A stretch of DNA of 64,000 nucleotides. Origin: JAAZMI01 sp050948785. Lineage in GTDB: Bacteria > Bacillota > Dethiobacteria > DTU022 > UBA8154. Under the pieces are notes generated by a model, which was given only the letters and a program-made list of their open reading frames with translations, did no database searches and was not told where the DNA came from. Below are positions 44,919 through 54,074 of this stretch, in pieces. Made by a program: the position numbers and the translations under genes. Location: the NCBI GenBank assembly GCA_050948785.1, contig JBMNEM010000002.1:124001-188000 (forward strand), read 5' to 3'. The stretch's first letter is position 1; each line of letters starts with the position of its first letter.

Positions 44919-45911
44919 CTAAGGGGAGGGGCTGATCCACAGGGTTTTTTCTTCCAGGCCTGCGGGCATGGGGGCAGCAGTATTGTCCAGCATGATTACC
45001 TCCAGCGCATCCCCCGGCAAAGACAGCACTCCCTCACGTAAAGCCCTCGCCTCCAGGACAATTAGAGGATCACGGGGAGGTATTTTCTCCAGATAACCCA
45101 GGGTTGTCTGCAGATACTCCGCCATCCCTGCCGCACTGTCGATCCTCTTCCAGGAAAAATCCCGCCGGGGATTAAAAGAAGGGTTTTTCAGCTCCCGCAC
45201 TTCGATCTGCTCCGGGTTATAGGAAAAACGGACAGCATAGGCATAGATTCCTTGCACAAAGGGGGCCGTGATGATAATTTTAAAATTTTCTCCGGCAACC
45301 GCCTGCTCACCGGCAGGCAAAAGCACTTCGATAAAACTTACATCATATTTTTTTACTTCATCCTCACCCGGCAGTGGTGCCTGGCCCGGCCCCTCAGCGC
45401 CCTCGGAGCTGCCCTTCAGGTGGAGGACGCCTCCTTTTTCATCCCAGATCATTTCTTCCAAGTCCGCACTTTGCTCTAAAAAACCCATGGCGACCATGAT
45501 TCTTCCTTGCACAATCACAGGCGGCCGGGCCATACGGTAAACAACACCATTCACGGAAAAAAGGGGATTCCCGGGATAAAGATAAACAACCCGACCGGGG
45601 CCAATGAGTACCACCTTTTTAGCAGAGGGCTCCCACATCACAGTAAACCCGCGCTCCTCAAAAATCCCCCGCAGGGGAAACACAGGAATCTCTTGACAGA
45701 ACAGCGGAGGAACATCAAACTTCAGGGCCTCCCCATTGCAATAAACAGCAGGCGAGGGACTCCCGGCAAAAACCCAAGATCTGCCCCCGGGGAAAAACAA
45801 CCCGGCCAGCAATAAAAGGACAGTTGTCTGCAAGATGATGATCTTTATGACATTTCTCTTGCATATCTTCAAAATGCATGGTCTTTTTTCCACGTTCACA
45901 GGGGATGCCAC
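44919..45911 (-). CDS. Exported stalk-domain protein with cohesin-like domain
   Basis: 330 residues. A late signal/membrane segment (IIILQTTVLLLLAGLFFPGG) is preceded by about 22 basic residues. Copper amine oxidase N-terminal-like (stalk) domain at about 58-165 (EIPVFPLRGIFEERGFTVMWEPSAKKVVLI, VIVQGRIMVAMGFLEQ). A cohesin-like beta-sandwich starts near 200 (VLLPAGEQAVAGENFKIIITAPFVQGIYAYAVRFSYNPEQIEV). Probably surface-attached; a binding function is inferred from the fold. No dockerin protein is seen nearby. Confidence 0.7.
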   Translation of the reverse strand: MASPVNVEKRPCILKICKRNVIKIIILQTTVLLLLAGLFFPGGRSWVFAGSPSPAVYCNGEALKFDVPPLFCQEIPVFPLRGIFEERGFTVMWEPSAKKVVLIGPGRVVYLYPGNPLFSVNGVVYRMARPPVIVQGRIMVAMGFLEQSADLEEMIWDEKGGVLHLKGSSEGAEGPGQAPLPGEDEVKKYDVSFIEVLLPAGEQAVAGENFKIIITAPFVQGIYAYAVRFSYNPEQIEVRELKNPSFNPRRDFSWKRIDSAAGMAEYLQTTLGYLEKIPPRDPLIVLEARALREGVLSLPGDALEVIMLDNTAAPMPAGLEEKTLWISPSP

Positions 45912-45938
45912 CTTACTCCGTTAATTGCTTTCCGCCGC

Positions 45939-46253
45939 CTAACAAGAAGAACAGGAACCACAACCGGGATCAGGCCCATCCCTCTTAATCTGAAATCCAC
46001 TTTGTGGCCCCGTAATGTAGTCGATAATCTTATCGTTTACGTAAGGGGCAATTTTTTCCTCGTAGATAAAAGACACCCCATCTATCTCCCTCCGCTGATC
46101 CTGCTCTTCAAATGACTCCTCCAGAGCCAATCCCAAATTGGGGCCGCTTCACCCCATCCCACTAATATAAATACGGATATATGCTCCCTCTTTATTCGCC
46201 TGGCTTAAAACCGCTTTAAACTGGTCCACCGCTGCTGTTGTCACTTTCAACAT
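45939..46253 (-). CDS. HesB-like selenoprotein with in-frame UGA (Sec35)
   Basis: From ATG 46253 the frame reads 34 codons, meets TGA (46151-46149) and continues in frame for 69 more to TAG, ending GCGSCSSC. The residues around it, RIYISGMG-U-SGPNLGLALEES, are the HesB/IscA motif in which the first ligand is normally Cys. This fits the known HesB-like selenoprotein family (TIGR01911-type), small proteins with Sec or Cys there and a Cys/Ser-rich end. A hairpin directly after the UGA (see next entry) could be the bacterial SECIS. Weak AAAGGG ribosome binding site. Role in iron-sulfur or selenium handling is unproven. If recoding fails, only the C-terminal 65 residues from a GTG/ATG-like codon could be made. 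Confidence 0.85.
46125..46148 (-). promoter_or_regulatory. Possible bacterial SECIS hairpin
   Basis: Starting seven bases 3' of the UGA the mRNA can form CCAAU (46141-46137), loop UUGGG, AUUGG (46131-46127), flanked by AG/CU. Position and a G-containing loop fit bacterial SECIS elements; the stem is short. Confidence 0.5.
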
Positions 46254-46366
46254 CAATACCAACCCTTTCTTTTTAATTATATGATTGCAGATTAATTATA
46301 CCCTAAAAAGAAGCGGTTGAAAGCCCTTTTTAACTTTTTTTAGAAAAAAGAGACAAGGGGGGTACG

Positions 46367-46708
46367 CTATACGATCTGAATTTCCTTTATGATGACTTCC
46401 CTGCCCGAAAGCAATTCCCAATTTCGACTTTCACACACAGGACATTGATATTCATGATCAACAACATTGAATACCTTTTTACAGTTTCGGCAGATTGCGT
46501 TGGCCGGAAGCATCTCTATCCTGAGTTTAGCATCCGAAAGTAGGGTATCACATACCGCCGCAGGATAACACGCTTCCACAAGCTCCGGCACCAGCACTGA
46601 GAGCTGTCCGACCTGCAGCACAATGCGTGTAACCTTGCTGGCCTTTTCCTCCCGGGCACGTCTGTCCGCAATGCGGACAATCTCTATTACAACGCCCAAT
46701 TCGTGCAT
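46367..46708 (-). CDS. hypA: HypA nickel-insertion protein, copy 1
   Basis: 113 residues from ATG 46708. The N-terminal MHELGVV is needed for nickel binding (His2), which decides this start over the GTG three codons before. The zinc ribbon has CRNC and CPVC. HypA delivers nickel to hydrogenase together with HypB. AGGTGG stands upstream. It follows the iron-sulfur protein gene by 30 bases. Sequence differs strongly from copies 2 and 3. Confidence 0.9.
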   Translation of the reverse strand: MHELGVVIEIVRIADRRAREEKASKVTRIVLQVGQLSVLVPELVEACYPAAVCDTLLSDAKLRIEMLPANAICRNCKKVFNVVDHEYQCPVCESRNWELLSGREVIIKEIQIV

Positions 46709-46741
46709 ATGCTCCACCTTCTATCCGCGGTGCCGACAGTA

Positions 46742-47731
46742 TCATCGTTCTACGATACTTATTGCGCCATTTTTGCAGTAAATGCAGCATAAACCACAGC
46801 CGATGCAGCGTGCCGCATTGACCTGCAAACTGTCCCCTGCCGCGCTGATCGCCTTTGCCGGGCATTCCGCCTCGCATTTTCCGCAGCCGATACATAGTGC
46901 CTCGTCTACCTGTGCCAGGTATTTTGAAGGCGGTGCTTCCCTACGCATGCTCCCGGGCAGCACGGTGCGCATGGCGATACAGCAGCACGGGCAGCAGCTG
47001 CATATGAAATACGAATCCTCGCCACCCATGGCGCGGCTGATCTCAAAATACAGTCCCTCATCCCTGCTACGTTCAAGTACTCGCGCGGCCTCCTCGAAGT
47101 TGACATAATGAGCGCGTCCGGTGCGGACATAGTATTTTGAGAGCGGACCCACTTGTATGCAGACATCCTTTATGGTATGTCCGCAGGCCTGTCCGAGCTT
47201 TTCCTTGGCCGTACGGCAGAGACAGTCGCAAAGTGAGAATACCGAACCATTTTGCAGGTAGTACATGGCCTCCTCAAACGAGGAGTGATAAATTGTGGCC
47301 TCCACCGGTGTATTCATTTCTATCGTCTGCTCACCACCGTATATGAAGCCGTTGAGCTCATCAACATATTCCTGCAAGTAGCGGGATATCTCTTCGTCCA
47401 AATATTTACTAAACAGAGATTCTATGATTCCTGGGCAGAAGGGCAGCAGACTGTAGATATTTTCGCCGCCATTATTATCCACAAAGGCCACGCCCTTTTG
47501 GGCGAGGTTAAATAACAACTTCTCTGCCATCTTTGATTCTATCCCCGCCTTTTTTGCGAACGCATCCACTGCTATGGCGTCTGCTCCAAGCAGCAATGCA
47601 GCCCGCGCCTCCTCCACTGTGAGCAACCGTCTAAATATCTTTACAAAGGCACTGTTTTCGTCGTGCGGTTTGCAATACGGATTTTTATGCAAGCTGTCAA
47701 TGTGGTCGGCCAATTGTTTATAAACGTTCAT
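46742..47731 (-). CDS. Winged-helix/Cys-motif/ferredoxin protein, paralog 1
   Basis: 329 residues. N-terminal winged-helix-like part (VDAFAKKAGIESKMAEKLLFNLAQKGVAFV); a central region with SLCDCLCR, VCIQVGPLSKYYVRTGRA and FICSCCPCCCIA; and two C-terminal [4Fe-4S] motifs, CIGCGKCEAECP and CIGCGLCCIYCK. The central Cys pattern is shared by the proteins at 50735 and 54075, suggesting an extra metal site. It overlaps the regulator gene by four bases (ATGA) and is followed by hypA. Function unknown; probably electron transfer with a switchable DNA- or protein-binding head. Confidence 0.75.
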   Translation of the reverse strand: MNVYKQLADHIDSLHKNPYCKPHDENSAFVKIFRRLLTVEEARAALLLGADAIAVDAFAKKAGIESKMAEKLLFNLAQKGVAFVDNNGGENIYSLLPFCPGIIESLFSKYLDEEISRYLQEYVDELNGFIYGGEQTIEMNTPVEATIYHSSFEEAMYYLQNGSVFSLCDCLCRTAKEKLGQACGHTIKDVCIQVGPLSKYYVRTGRAHYVNFEEAARVLERSRDEGLYFEISRAMGGEDSYFICSCCPCCCIAMRTVLPGSMRREAPPSKYLAQVDEALCIGCGKCEAECPAKAISAAGDSLQVNAARCIGCGLCCIYCKNGAISIVER

Positions 47732-49291
47732 TCACCAAACCACCCAACCTTTTTCAGCCTATGCAGCAAATAGGAATAACTAAACAAAAGGCGCGTCTGG
47801 GGGTTATCAAGATCGATGTCAAAAAGTTCCTTGGCGCGTCTTATACGGTAGGACACCGTGTTTCTATGGATGAAAAGCTTATTGGCAGTCTCTTCGAGAT
47901 TTTTCTCAAATATTATATAGTAATACAGCGTCTCGAAATACTGGGTATCATTTTTAGCGTCGTATTCAATTATATCAGCACACTGGCGTCCTATATAGCT
48001 TTCAATGGTGTCCCTTTCAAGCCCGTTTATTATAAGGTCGTAGATCTTGTAATCGTCATAGGATGCAACGCAGGCTGAGGGTTCCAGTTTGGACGCCAGC
48101 CTCAACGTGCGCTTTGCTTGTCCCCACGCTGTCTGTACTTGGATCAGATTGGAAAACTGGTCACTGACGCCTATGCGGAGCTTGTTTTCCTTAATAAACT
48201 TTCGGTCGGAACTAAGTTTTTTAATCATCTGTTTTTGCGTCATCATGCTCTGGACAAGAACTACCACATCATTATTATAGCTGACGCTTATGGCGTTTTC
48301 AAAAATCGATCTGATACGATCTTGCAGGTATCCTGCCTGCAGGCCGAAGGGATTTTGATAATAATGCCCGATGTCTATCACCAGTATATAATACCAACCC
48401 GGGGGCTTCATACCCGTGACCTTTATACAGTCATCAAGAACCGTTTTATCTGCGAATCTGCCGCCGAGGCAGTCCAGTAGCAGACTGGCGTAATCTGAGT
48501 TGAATGCGTTACCCATCTTGTCTATGGATATTATTCTTGCAATAAGCCGCGTCGCCACCTGTAACAGGCTCACGCTGTGATCCGAAAAGGGTTCACAGGT
48601 CTCAATAGAAAGCAGATAGCCTATACACTCCCTGCCTGCACAGAGTCGGGAAATGCAATGCCTGTGATGGCTGACAATGCAACCGGAGAAAAAAGGCTCA
48701 TTGATCTTGCGGCTATTCTTTATGTCATCTATATCGCTAAACATAGAAATATATTCATAGGAGCAGTATTTGCGCGAAATGTTGTCGTTCCACTGGAAAT
48801 CATCAGTAGAGATATCTTTTGAAAAGGCCAAAATTTTGTAGCTTTTGTCGATCACCATCACCGGGTTGCCAACCAGGCGGGCAGTATATTCTGTTATCTC
48901 ACTGAGGTCACTTTGAGAGAGGAAAGCATCAAACAGGACGTAGGCATCTTTGTATACCAGACTCTGCGTTTTTATGAGTTGGGTACAGCACCCGAAAAGG
49001 GCATCTGCGTCCGTCTCCGGTGGAAATATCACGATGCAGTTCGCCCTGTTATCCGGCTGCAAAGCCCTGCATATCCTCAATCAGAAAGAGCGTCATTCCG
49101 GAGAGAAAACGAATAGTATTTTGCATCTGGGATTCAAATCCAATGTAAAGTGTACTTTTTGAAAAATCAGTGTTGACGTTTATCCTGTCTACCCTCGATA
49201 CGACAGCGGGGTTTGTTGGCATGGATAACACCCTAGGCGCAAAAGTCCTCAGATTCAATATAAAATCCTGTATTTGCCTCATAGGAAGCAC
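47728..49291 (-). pseudogene. PucR/CdaR-type regulator, frameshifted
   Basis: The long C-terminal part has a GAF-like region (GNPVMVIDKSYKILAFS), an activator middle and the PucR HTH (EETANKLFIHRNTVSYRIRRAKELFDIDLDNPQTRLLFSYSYLL). The N-terminal piece from 49291 (LRTFAPRVL, STLYIGFESQMQNTIRFLSGMTLFLIEDM) is in another frame; the two overlap at about 49050-49080 so a one-base change splits one gene of about 520 codons. It lies immediately upstream of, and overlapping, the iron-sulfur gene, so it was or is the cluster regulator. Confidence 0.75.
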
Positions 49292-49480
49292 TCCTTTAAA
49301 ATTACGTTCCTCCTAATTAATTTTACTCTATTTATAATGGGCTTTCAACACTCCACAGCATAGAAGACCGGTGTTAATTTATGGTATTCCCCCGGCCTTT
49401 AGCGAACATTTAAATAAATATCCTTAAAATCTGCTTTGCTATCTTTCTTTCTAACCGTTCCGTGCACAGTCAGCGCCAAA

Positions 49481-49532
49481 AAAAAAGTCTCTTTCCACGC
49501 TCCCTATGAGCAGGTTTTAAGAGACTTTTTTT
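49481..49532 (-). terminator. Terminator after hypB
   Basis: AAAAAAGTCTCTT (49481-49493) and AAGAGACTTTTTT (from 49519) are inverse copies around 25 bases; on the minus strand a T run follows. Confidence 0.8.
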
Positions 49533-49580
49533 ATAATTATTCATGGTTGATCGTATTTTTTTTGGAAATATGATACACAC

Positions 49581-50255
49581 TTATTTCTGCCATTCCTTTA
49601 CGCCGTTTCGGAGCCAGTCGCACCATTTGTCGAACCCTTCACCGGTCTTGGCCGAAACGAAAAATATTTCAGCGTTGGGATTTCTGTCATGAATTCTTCT
49701 TACCACTGCCTCATCATCAAAATCAAAAATGCTCTTTGCATCAATTTTGTTGATGAGCACAAGATCGCTCACCTGAAACATGAGAGGATATTTAAGCGGT
49801 TTATCATCGCCTTCAGGAACACTCAGGATCATGACATTGCGGCAGGCACCAGTATCAAACTCTGCCGGACAGACTAAATTGCCAACATTTTCAAGTACCA
49901 CCAAATCAAGATCCTCTATCCCCATTTCATTCAGGCCTTCCCGGGTCATATCCGCATCCATGTGGCACATGCCGCCGGTATGCAGTTGAATCGTTTTTGT
50001 ACCGGTGGCAGCGATCATTTCGGCATCGATGCTGGCATCAATATCTGCCTCCAAGATGCCTATTTTCATTTCATTTTTAAGCATTTCAATTGTACGTAGC
50101 AGTATTGTAGTCTTTCCTGCACCCGGTGATGCCATCAGGTTGACCATGAATGTTTTTTCTTTTTTCAGATACTCACGTAGTTCATTTGCAGAGTTTTCGT
50201 TTTCCTCAAAAATATTCTGTTTAACCTCTATTATTTTTAATTCAAATTCCGACAT
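49581..50255 (-). CDS. hypB: HypB GTPase, nickel chaperone
   Basis: 224 residues. SIMIBI-class GTPase: Walker A ASPGAGKTT, switch EADIDASIDAEMI, metal site GGMCHMDADM (Cys-His), VVLENVGNLVCPAEFD, guanine specificity NKIDA. HypB hydrolyses GTP to load nickel with HypA. The N-terminal CxxCGC or His-rich nickel store of some HypB proteins is absent. Last gene of the run hypA3-(FAD fusion)-hypA2-hypB; terminator at 49481-49532. Confidence 0.93.
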   Translation of the reverse strand: MSEFELKIIEVKQNIFEENENSANELREYLKKEKTFMVNLMASPGAGKTTILLRTIEMLKNEMKIGILEADIDASIDAEMIAATGTKTIQLHTGGMCHMDADMTREGLNEMGIEDLDLVVLENVGNLVCPAEFDTGACRNVMILSVPEGDDKPLKYPLMFQVSDLVLINKIDAKSIFDFDDEAVVRRIHDRNPNAEIFFVSAKTGEGFDKWCDWLRNGVKEWQK

Positions 50256-50325
50256 ACTATCACCTCCCGCCTTATCTTCCCTATTTAATATCCCGAATAT
50301 GCCTGCAATTTAAGCCTTTGTAGCC

Positions 50326-50354
50326 GTGCACCCAGGACGGTTGCCTGGGTGCAC
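50326..50354. repeat. Perfect 11-base dyad between hypA2 and hypB
   Basis: GTGCACCCAGG (50326-50336), 7-base loop, CCTGGGTGCAC (50344-50354). No T run on either side, so more likely a regulatory or RNA-processing hairpin than a terminator. Confidence 0.75.
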
Positions 50355-50366
50355 AGCAGATCTGGG

Positions 50367-50714
50367 CTATTCTTCATACAAGATGTTTTTTACAACAAAT
50401 TCTCTGCCGCCGAGGACGGTTTTGCTCCGGCTGTGGCACTGCGGGCATTTGCCCTCATTTTTCATAATGTTATACAATGTTTTGCATTCATCACAAAGCC
50501 CTTGTCCACGAATAACCTGTACTAATAATTTAGATTCCTTTAGTACCTCCCTGTTTTCAATCACAAGTGGATAATATTTTTCCAGAAACACAGGGAGTAT
50601 CCCGGAAAGCTCACCGACCTCAACAGTGATCGAGGTGATTTTCTTCAAGCTGTTTTCGGCCGCAACTGTTTCGGCAAGTTCTGCCATCTTATATAGAATG
50701 CCGATTTCATGCAT
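50367..50714 (-). CDS. hypA: HypA nickel-insertion protein, copy 2
   Basis: 115 residues starting MHEIGILYKM, with the nickel ligand His2. Zinc ribbon CDEC (about residue 75) and CPQC. Between the FAD-fusion gene (20 bases upstream) and hypB. Middle segment VEVGELSGILPVFLEKYYPL is family-typical. Confidence 0.9.
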   Translation of the reverse strand: MHEIGILYKMAELAETVAAENSLKKITSITVEVGELSGILPVFLEKYYPLVIENREVLKESKLLVQVIRGQGLCDECKTLYNIMKNEGKCPQCHSRSKTVLGGREFVVKNILYEE

Positions 50715-50734
50715 AGTTTACCGCCTTACTTTCC

Positions 50735-53446
50735 TTATTCAGTTTCTTTTGCAATGATACCTCCAAGCGTAGTCAGCAGATCCTCGTATTGCATACCCCA
50801 TGCGTCGTACTCTTTCGTAAGGGTGATGGCATCAAACTTACAACGGGTTGTACACAACCCACAGCCGATGCAGAGGTTTTTGTCCACACGGGCAACACCA
50901 CAGTTTAAGCAGCGCTCCGCTTCCTTCTTAATTTGTTTCTCTGTGAATGTCCCGCGGTGGTCCCTGAAGCTCTTTATATTTTCCTTGTATATCTTGGGAC
51001 GTTGACGGGACATTGTATCGTAACTACTAAGATCTGCATTGTCCTTGTCAAGATGATGTAACCTTCTGCGGTCACGTCCAAGTACGAGACTGTGCCCTTC
51101 CCAAACAAAACGATGCAGGGATTCTGCAGCTTCCTTGCCGGCTGCAATCGCATCAATAGCAAACTTCGGGCCGGTATAGGCATCACCGCCTGCAAAAACG
51201 TCGGGTTCCGCCGTCTGATAAACTTCAAACGGAGTTGGCAAATGATACATCTCAGGCTCCAACCCTGCCGCCGGTGCCATCTGGAAGGTTGCAACCTCTT
51301 TTATGGGAACCGTCTTTACAGTGTTGCCAGGGTTCAGTTCGACCTTGCTGCCATCCAGCAGATTGCCCCATTCAATAGATTGGCCAATGGCGACGAGAAC
51401 ACTGTTACATTCAACAGTTATCGTTTCATTTTCGTCATATTTGGGATTAAAACGCTGTTCCTCATCGAATACGCTGATACACTTCTTGAATTCTATGCCG
51501 CACACCACACCATCTTTGGTTAAAATACGCTTCGGTCCCCACCCGTTGTTGATTGAAATGCCTTCAGCTTCTGTATCCTCTATTTCTTCGGAAGTTGCAG
51601 GCATGGTTTCCCGGGACTCAAGACAGTAAAGTGCAACGTCATCCGAACCTTTGCGAATTGCCGTTCTGGCGACGTCTACAGCAACGTTGCCACCGCCAAT
51701 GACGATTGCTTTTCCGGCCACAGTCAGATCGTTTTGTTTTCCAAGGTTAACGTTTTTAAGGAAGTCAATGCCGGATATGACACCCTCTGCATCTTCGCCT
51801 TCTATTCCAAGCTTTTTACCGCCCTGTGCACCGACTGCCAGATAAAAACCCTTGTAGCCGGCCTTGCGTAATTCATCTAGTGTAACATATTTTCCGACCT
51901 CTGCACCGGTAATGAATTTGACGCCCATTTCGCGTAAAATATCAATTTCGGCTTCAATGATGCTCTTTTCCAAACGGAAGGAGGGAATGCCCAGTGTCAG
52001 CATGCCGCCAAGTCTTTTCTCTTTCTCAAAGACCGTAACATCATGACCAAGTTCAGTCAGATAGTAAGCACAGGATAAACCGGCGGGGCCAGAACCAACA
52101 ACAGCGATTTTCTGCCCCCTGTCATTGATCTTTTTAGGAACAAAACGCGTTTCGGCGTACATATCCTTTTCTGCGATAAATTTCTTGATATCATCTATAG
52201 CAACCGCTTCATCGATATCGCCACGGGTACAGGCCTCTTCACATTGGCGGTTACAAATACTGCCACATACCGCGGGTAATGGGTTATCTTTTTTAATGAG
52301 TTCCAGCGCATCCCGATATTTCCCTTCTGACGCCAGCTTAATATAACCCTGAACAGCAATGTGTGCCGGGCATTTAGTTTTGCAGGGTGAGGTACCTGTT
52401 TCTTGTACAACATAATCGCGTTCGGTTAAAAGATCCGGTCTCCAGTTCTCTTCACCTTTGTATTCCGGGTTACCGGGAATCACTGAATCCTTGATTTCAA
52501 TGGGTTTCTTTTCACAAAGCTGCTGGCCCAGTTTTACAGCGTTCATCGGGCAAACCTCTACGCACTGGCCGCAGGCAGAACATTTTTCCTCGTCCACCCC
52601 GGCACAGTAATTGGTGCGAACCATATCCGGGGTATTGCAATACCATGCAGTTCTTAACGCACAGCAGGAAGACCAGTCGCAATTGCAAATAAACGTAGAT
52701 TCTTCAGGACCAAAAATGTTTGTAACTTCGTGCACAAACCCTTTCTCTTCAGCCTTATGCAGAATTTCATAACATTCTTCCCTGGTAATGCGCCTTGCCT
52801 TACCGGTACGAATGCAGTTTTCTGCTAGATAGCCCAGCGAAATACACCATTCGTCCTCAAGATCATGCCCAAGTTCACCGTTCATGCGACGGGTATGGCG
52901 GCATTCACAGGGGGCAATAGCAAGGGAGGGATGATACTTTTCAACAAAGTAGGATACTTCTTCCAGCTTAACGCGTTTTGATTCGTTTTCAATGGCCTTC
53001 TGAACCGGCAGTGCTCTTACAAGGCCGGTGCCCATGGGAAAATACCTGGCAAAACCCTTGGTCAGGCCCTGAATGTACTGCGGAAAAGCATAGGCTATTT
53101 CGGGGTGCTTTTCAACACGCCAGTAGTCCATTGCGCCCATTTCCATGCTACCGGGAACAAAGATCGGCAAATAGACACGGTCAACACCATTTTCGTCGGT
53201 CATGTACTCAAGAATGCCTACATGCACCATTTCATCAAGGAGTTTGGCTGTGTATTCAACCGGTTTACCGATGCGCTCTGCGACCGTGTCAACGTATGTG
53301 GGTTCACGCAGTTCGATCTTAAGCGCGGTATCCACCATTTCGTCCGTTAATATCGCGTCCCAAAAAATATAATCAGGTGAAGTCTCGGTTGGATTTTGAT
53401 TCAACGCGTTGATATGCGTTACCAGTTTTGCTAAATTTTTGCGCAA
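50735..53446 (-). CDS. Winged-helix/ferredoxin protein fused to GltD-like FAD oxidoreductase, paralog 2
   Basis: 903 residues. 1-310 resemble paralogs 1 and 3: winged helix, APCECRH, WCISLGYLAENCIRTGKA, FICNCDWSSCC and one [4Fe-4S] motif CSACGQCVEVCP. About 340-820 form a glutamate-synthase-small-subunit-like NAD(P)/FAD module: CKTKCP and CGSICNRQCEEACTRG clusters, FAD loop VGSGPAGLSCAYYLTELG, NAD(P) loop VIGGGNVAVDVARTA, and FAGGDAYTGPKFAIDAIAAGKEAAESLHRF. The end has CLNCG and CIGCGLCTTRC. It should move electrons between NAD(P)H and iron-sulfur centres, perhaps by bifurcation as in NfnB-related enzymes (inference). Partner not identified. Confidence 0.85.
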   Translation of the reverse strand: MRKNLAKLVTHINALNQNPTETSPDYIFWDAILTDEMVDTALKIELREPTYVDTVAERIGKPVEYTAKLLDEMVHVGILEYMTDENGVDRVYLPIFVPGSMEMGAMDYWRVEKHPEIAYAFPQYIQGLTKGFARYFPMGTGLVRALPVQKAIENESKRVKLEEVSYFVEKYHPSLAIAPCECRHTRRMNGELGHDLEDEWCISLGYLAENCIRTGKARRITREECYEILHKAEEKGFVHEVTNIFGPEESTFICNCDWSSCCALRTAWYCNTPDMVRTNYCAGVDEEKCSACGQCVEVCPMNAVKLGQQLCEKKPIEIKDSVIPGNPEYKGEENWRPDLLTERDYVVQETGTSPCKTKCPAHIAVQGYIKLASEGKYRDALELIKKDNPLPAVCGSICNRQCEEACTRGDIDEAVAIDDIKKFIAEKDMYAETRFVPKKINDRGQKIAVVGSGPAGLSCAYYLTELGHDVTVFEKEKRLGGMLTLGIPSFRLEKSIIEAEIDILREMGVKFITGAEVGKYVTLDELRKAGYKGFYLAVGAQGGKKLGIEGEDAEGVISGIDFLKNVNLGKQNDLTVAGKAIVIGGGNVAVDVARTAIRKGSDDVALYCLESRETMPATSEEIEDTEAEGISINNGWGPKRILTKDGVVCGIEFKKCISVFDEEQRFNPKYDENETITVECNSVLVAIGQSIEWGNLLDGSKVELNPGNTVKTVPIKEVATFQMAPAAGLEPEMYHLPTPFEVYQTAEPDVFAGGDAYTGPKFAIDAIAAGKEAAESLHRFVWEGHSLVLGRDRRRLHHLDKDNADLSSYDTMSRQRPKIYKENIKSFRDHRGTFTEKQIKKEAERCLNCGVARVDKNLCIGCGLCTTRCKFDAITLTKEYDAWGMQYEDLLTTLGGIIAKETE

Positions 53447-53550
53447 AATGTTCTCCTCCTAATTAATATTCATTGCGTTATATAAGGTACAAATTCTTAC
53501 AACAACAGCTAAAAAAGTTACAACTCTGTTAAACACTGCTCTAACTATAT

Positions 53551-53904
53551 TCAGAGCACATCTATTGCTTTTATAATGAATTCCTGACCGGTATAGGGGA
53601 CAAGACTGGTGCCCTCACATTTAGGGCAGGACAGATCATCAAAGCCTTTATGCACATTTACCGGAAAAATTTCATTGCAGATACGGCAGATACAGGTTAA
53701 GGGAATTACATCGATCTTTAATTCAGCACCCTCCGCAATCGTGCCCCGTGCCAAATATAGGAAGCATTTCCGCATCAGATCTTCTATAATATCGCGCATT
53801 TCTCCGATTTCCAACTGTACCCCGACTACCTTGTGGGCTTTGTTGGCTTCAGCATGTTTGATAACTAGCTGCAACACATTTTTTGTAACTGATAATTCAT
53901 GCAT
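53551..53904 (-). CDS. hypA: HypA-like protein, copy 3
   Basis: 117 residues from ATG 53904 (GGGAAGG nine bases upstream), beginning MHELSVTKNVLQ with His2. It has IEDLMRKCFLYLARGTIAEGAELKIDVIP and a zinc ribbon CRICNEIFPVNVHKGFDDLSCPKC. 105 bases separate it from the FAD fusion gene. More diverged than copies 1 and 2. Confidence 0.88.
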   Translation of the reverse strand: MHELSVTKNVLQLVIKHAEANKAHKVVGVQLEIGEMRDIIEDLMRKCFLYLARGTIAEGAELKIDVIPLTCICRICNEIFPVNVHKGFDDLSCPKCEGTSLVPYTGQEFIIKAIDVL

Positions 53905-54074
53905 TTGTAGTACCTTCCCTAGAAAAATATAGGCAACAGCTGTCATGAATATAATTTCAGTATCTATACCCGGGCCCGGAACAAAACCGCCCGGGTTGGG
54001 TTCAAAAATTATTGTTTATTCGGATTGGTGGTTGCACACTGTTACGGCCCTGATCTGTCCTGCCAAACAACAAA

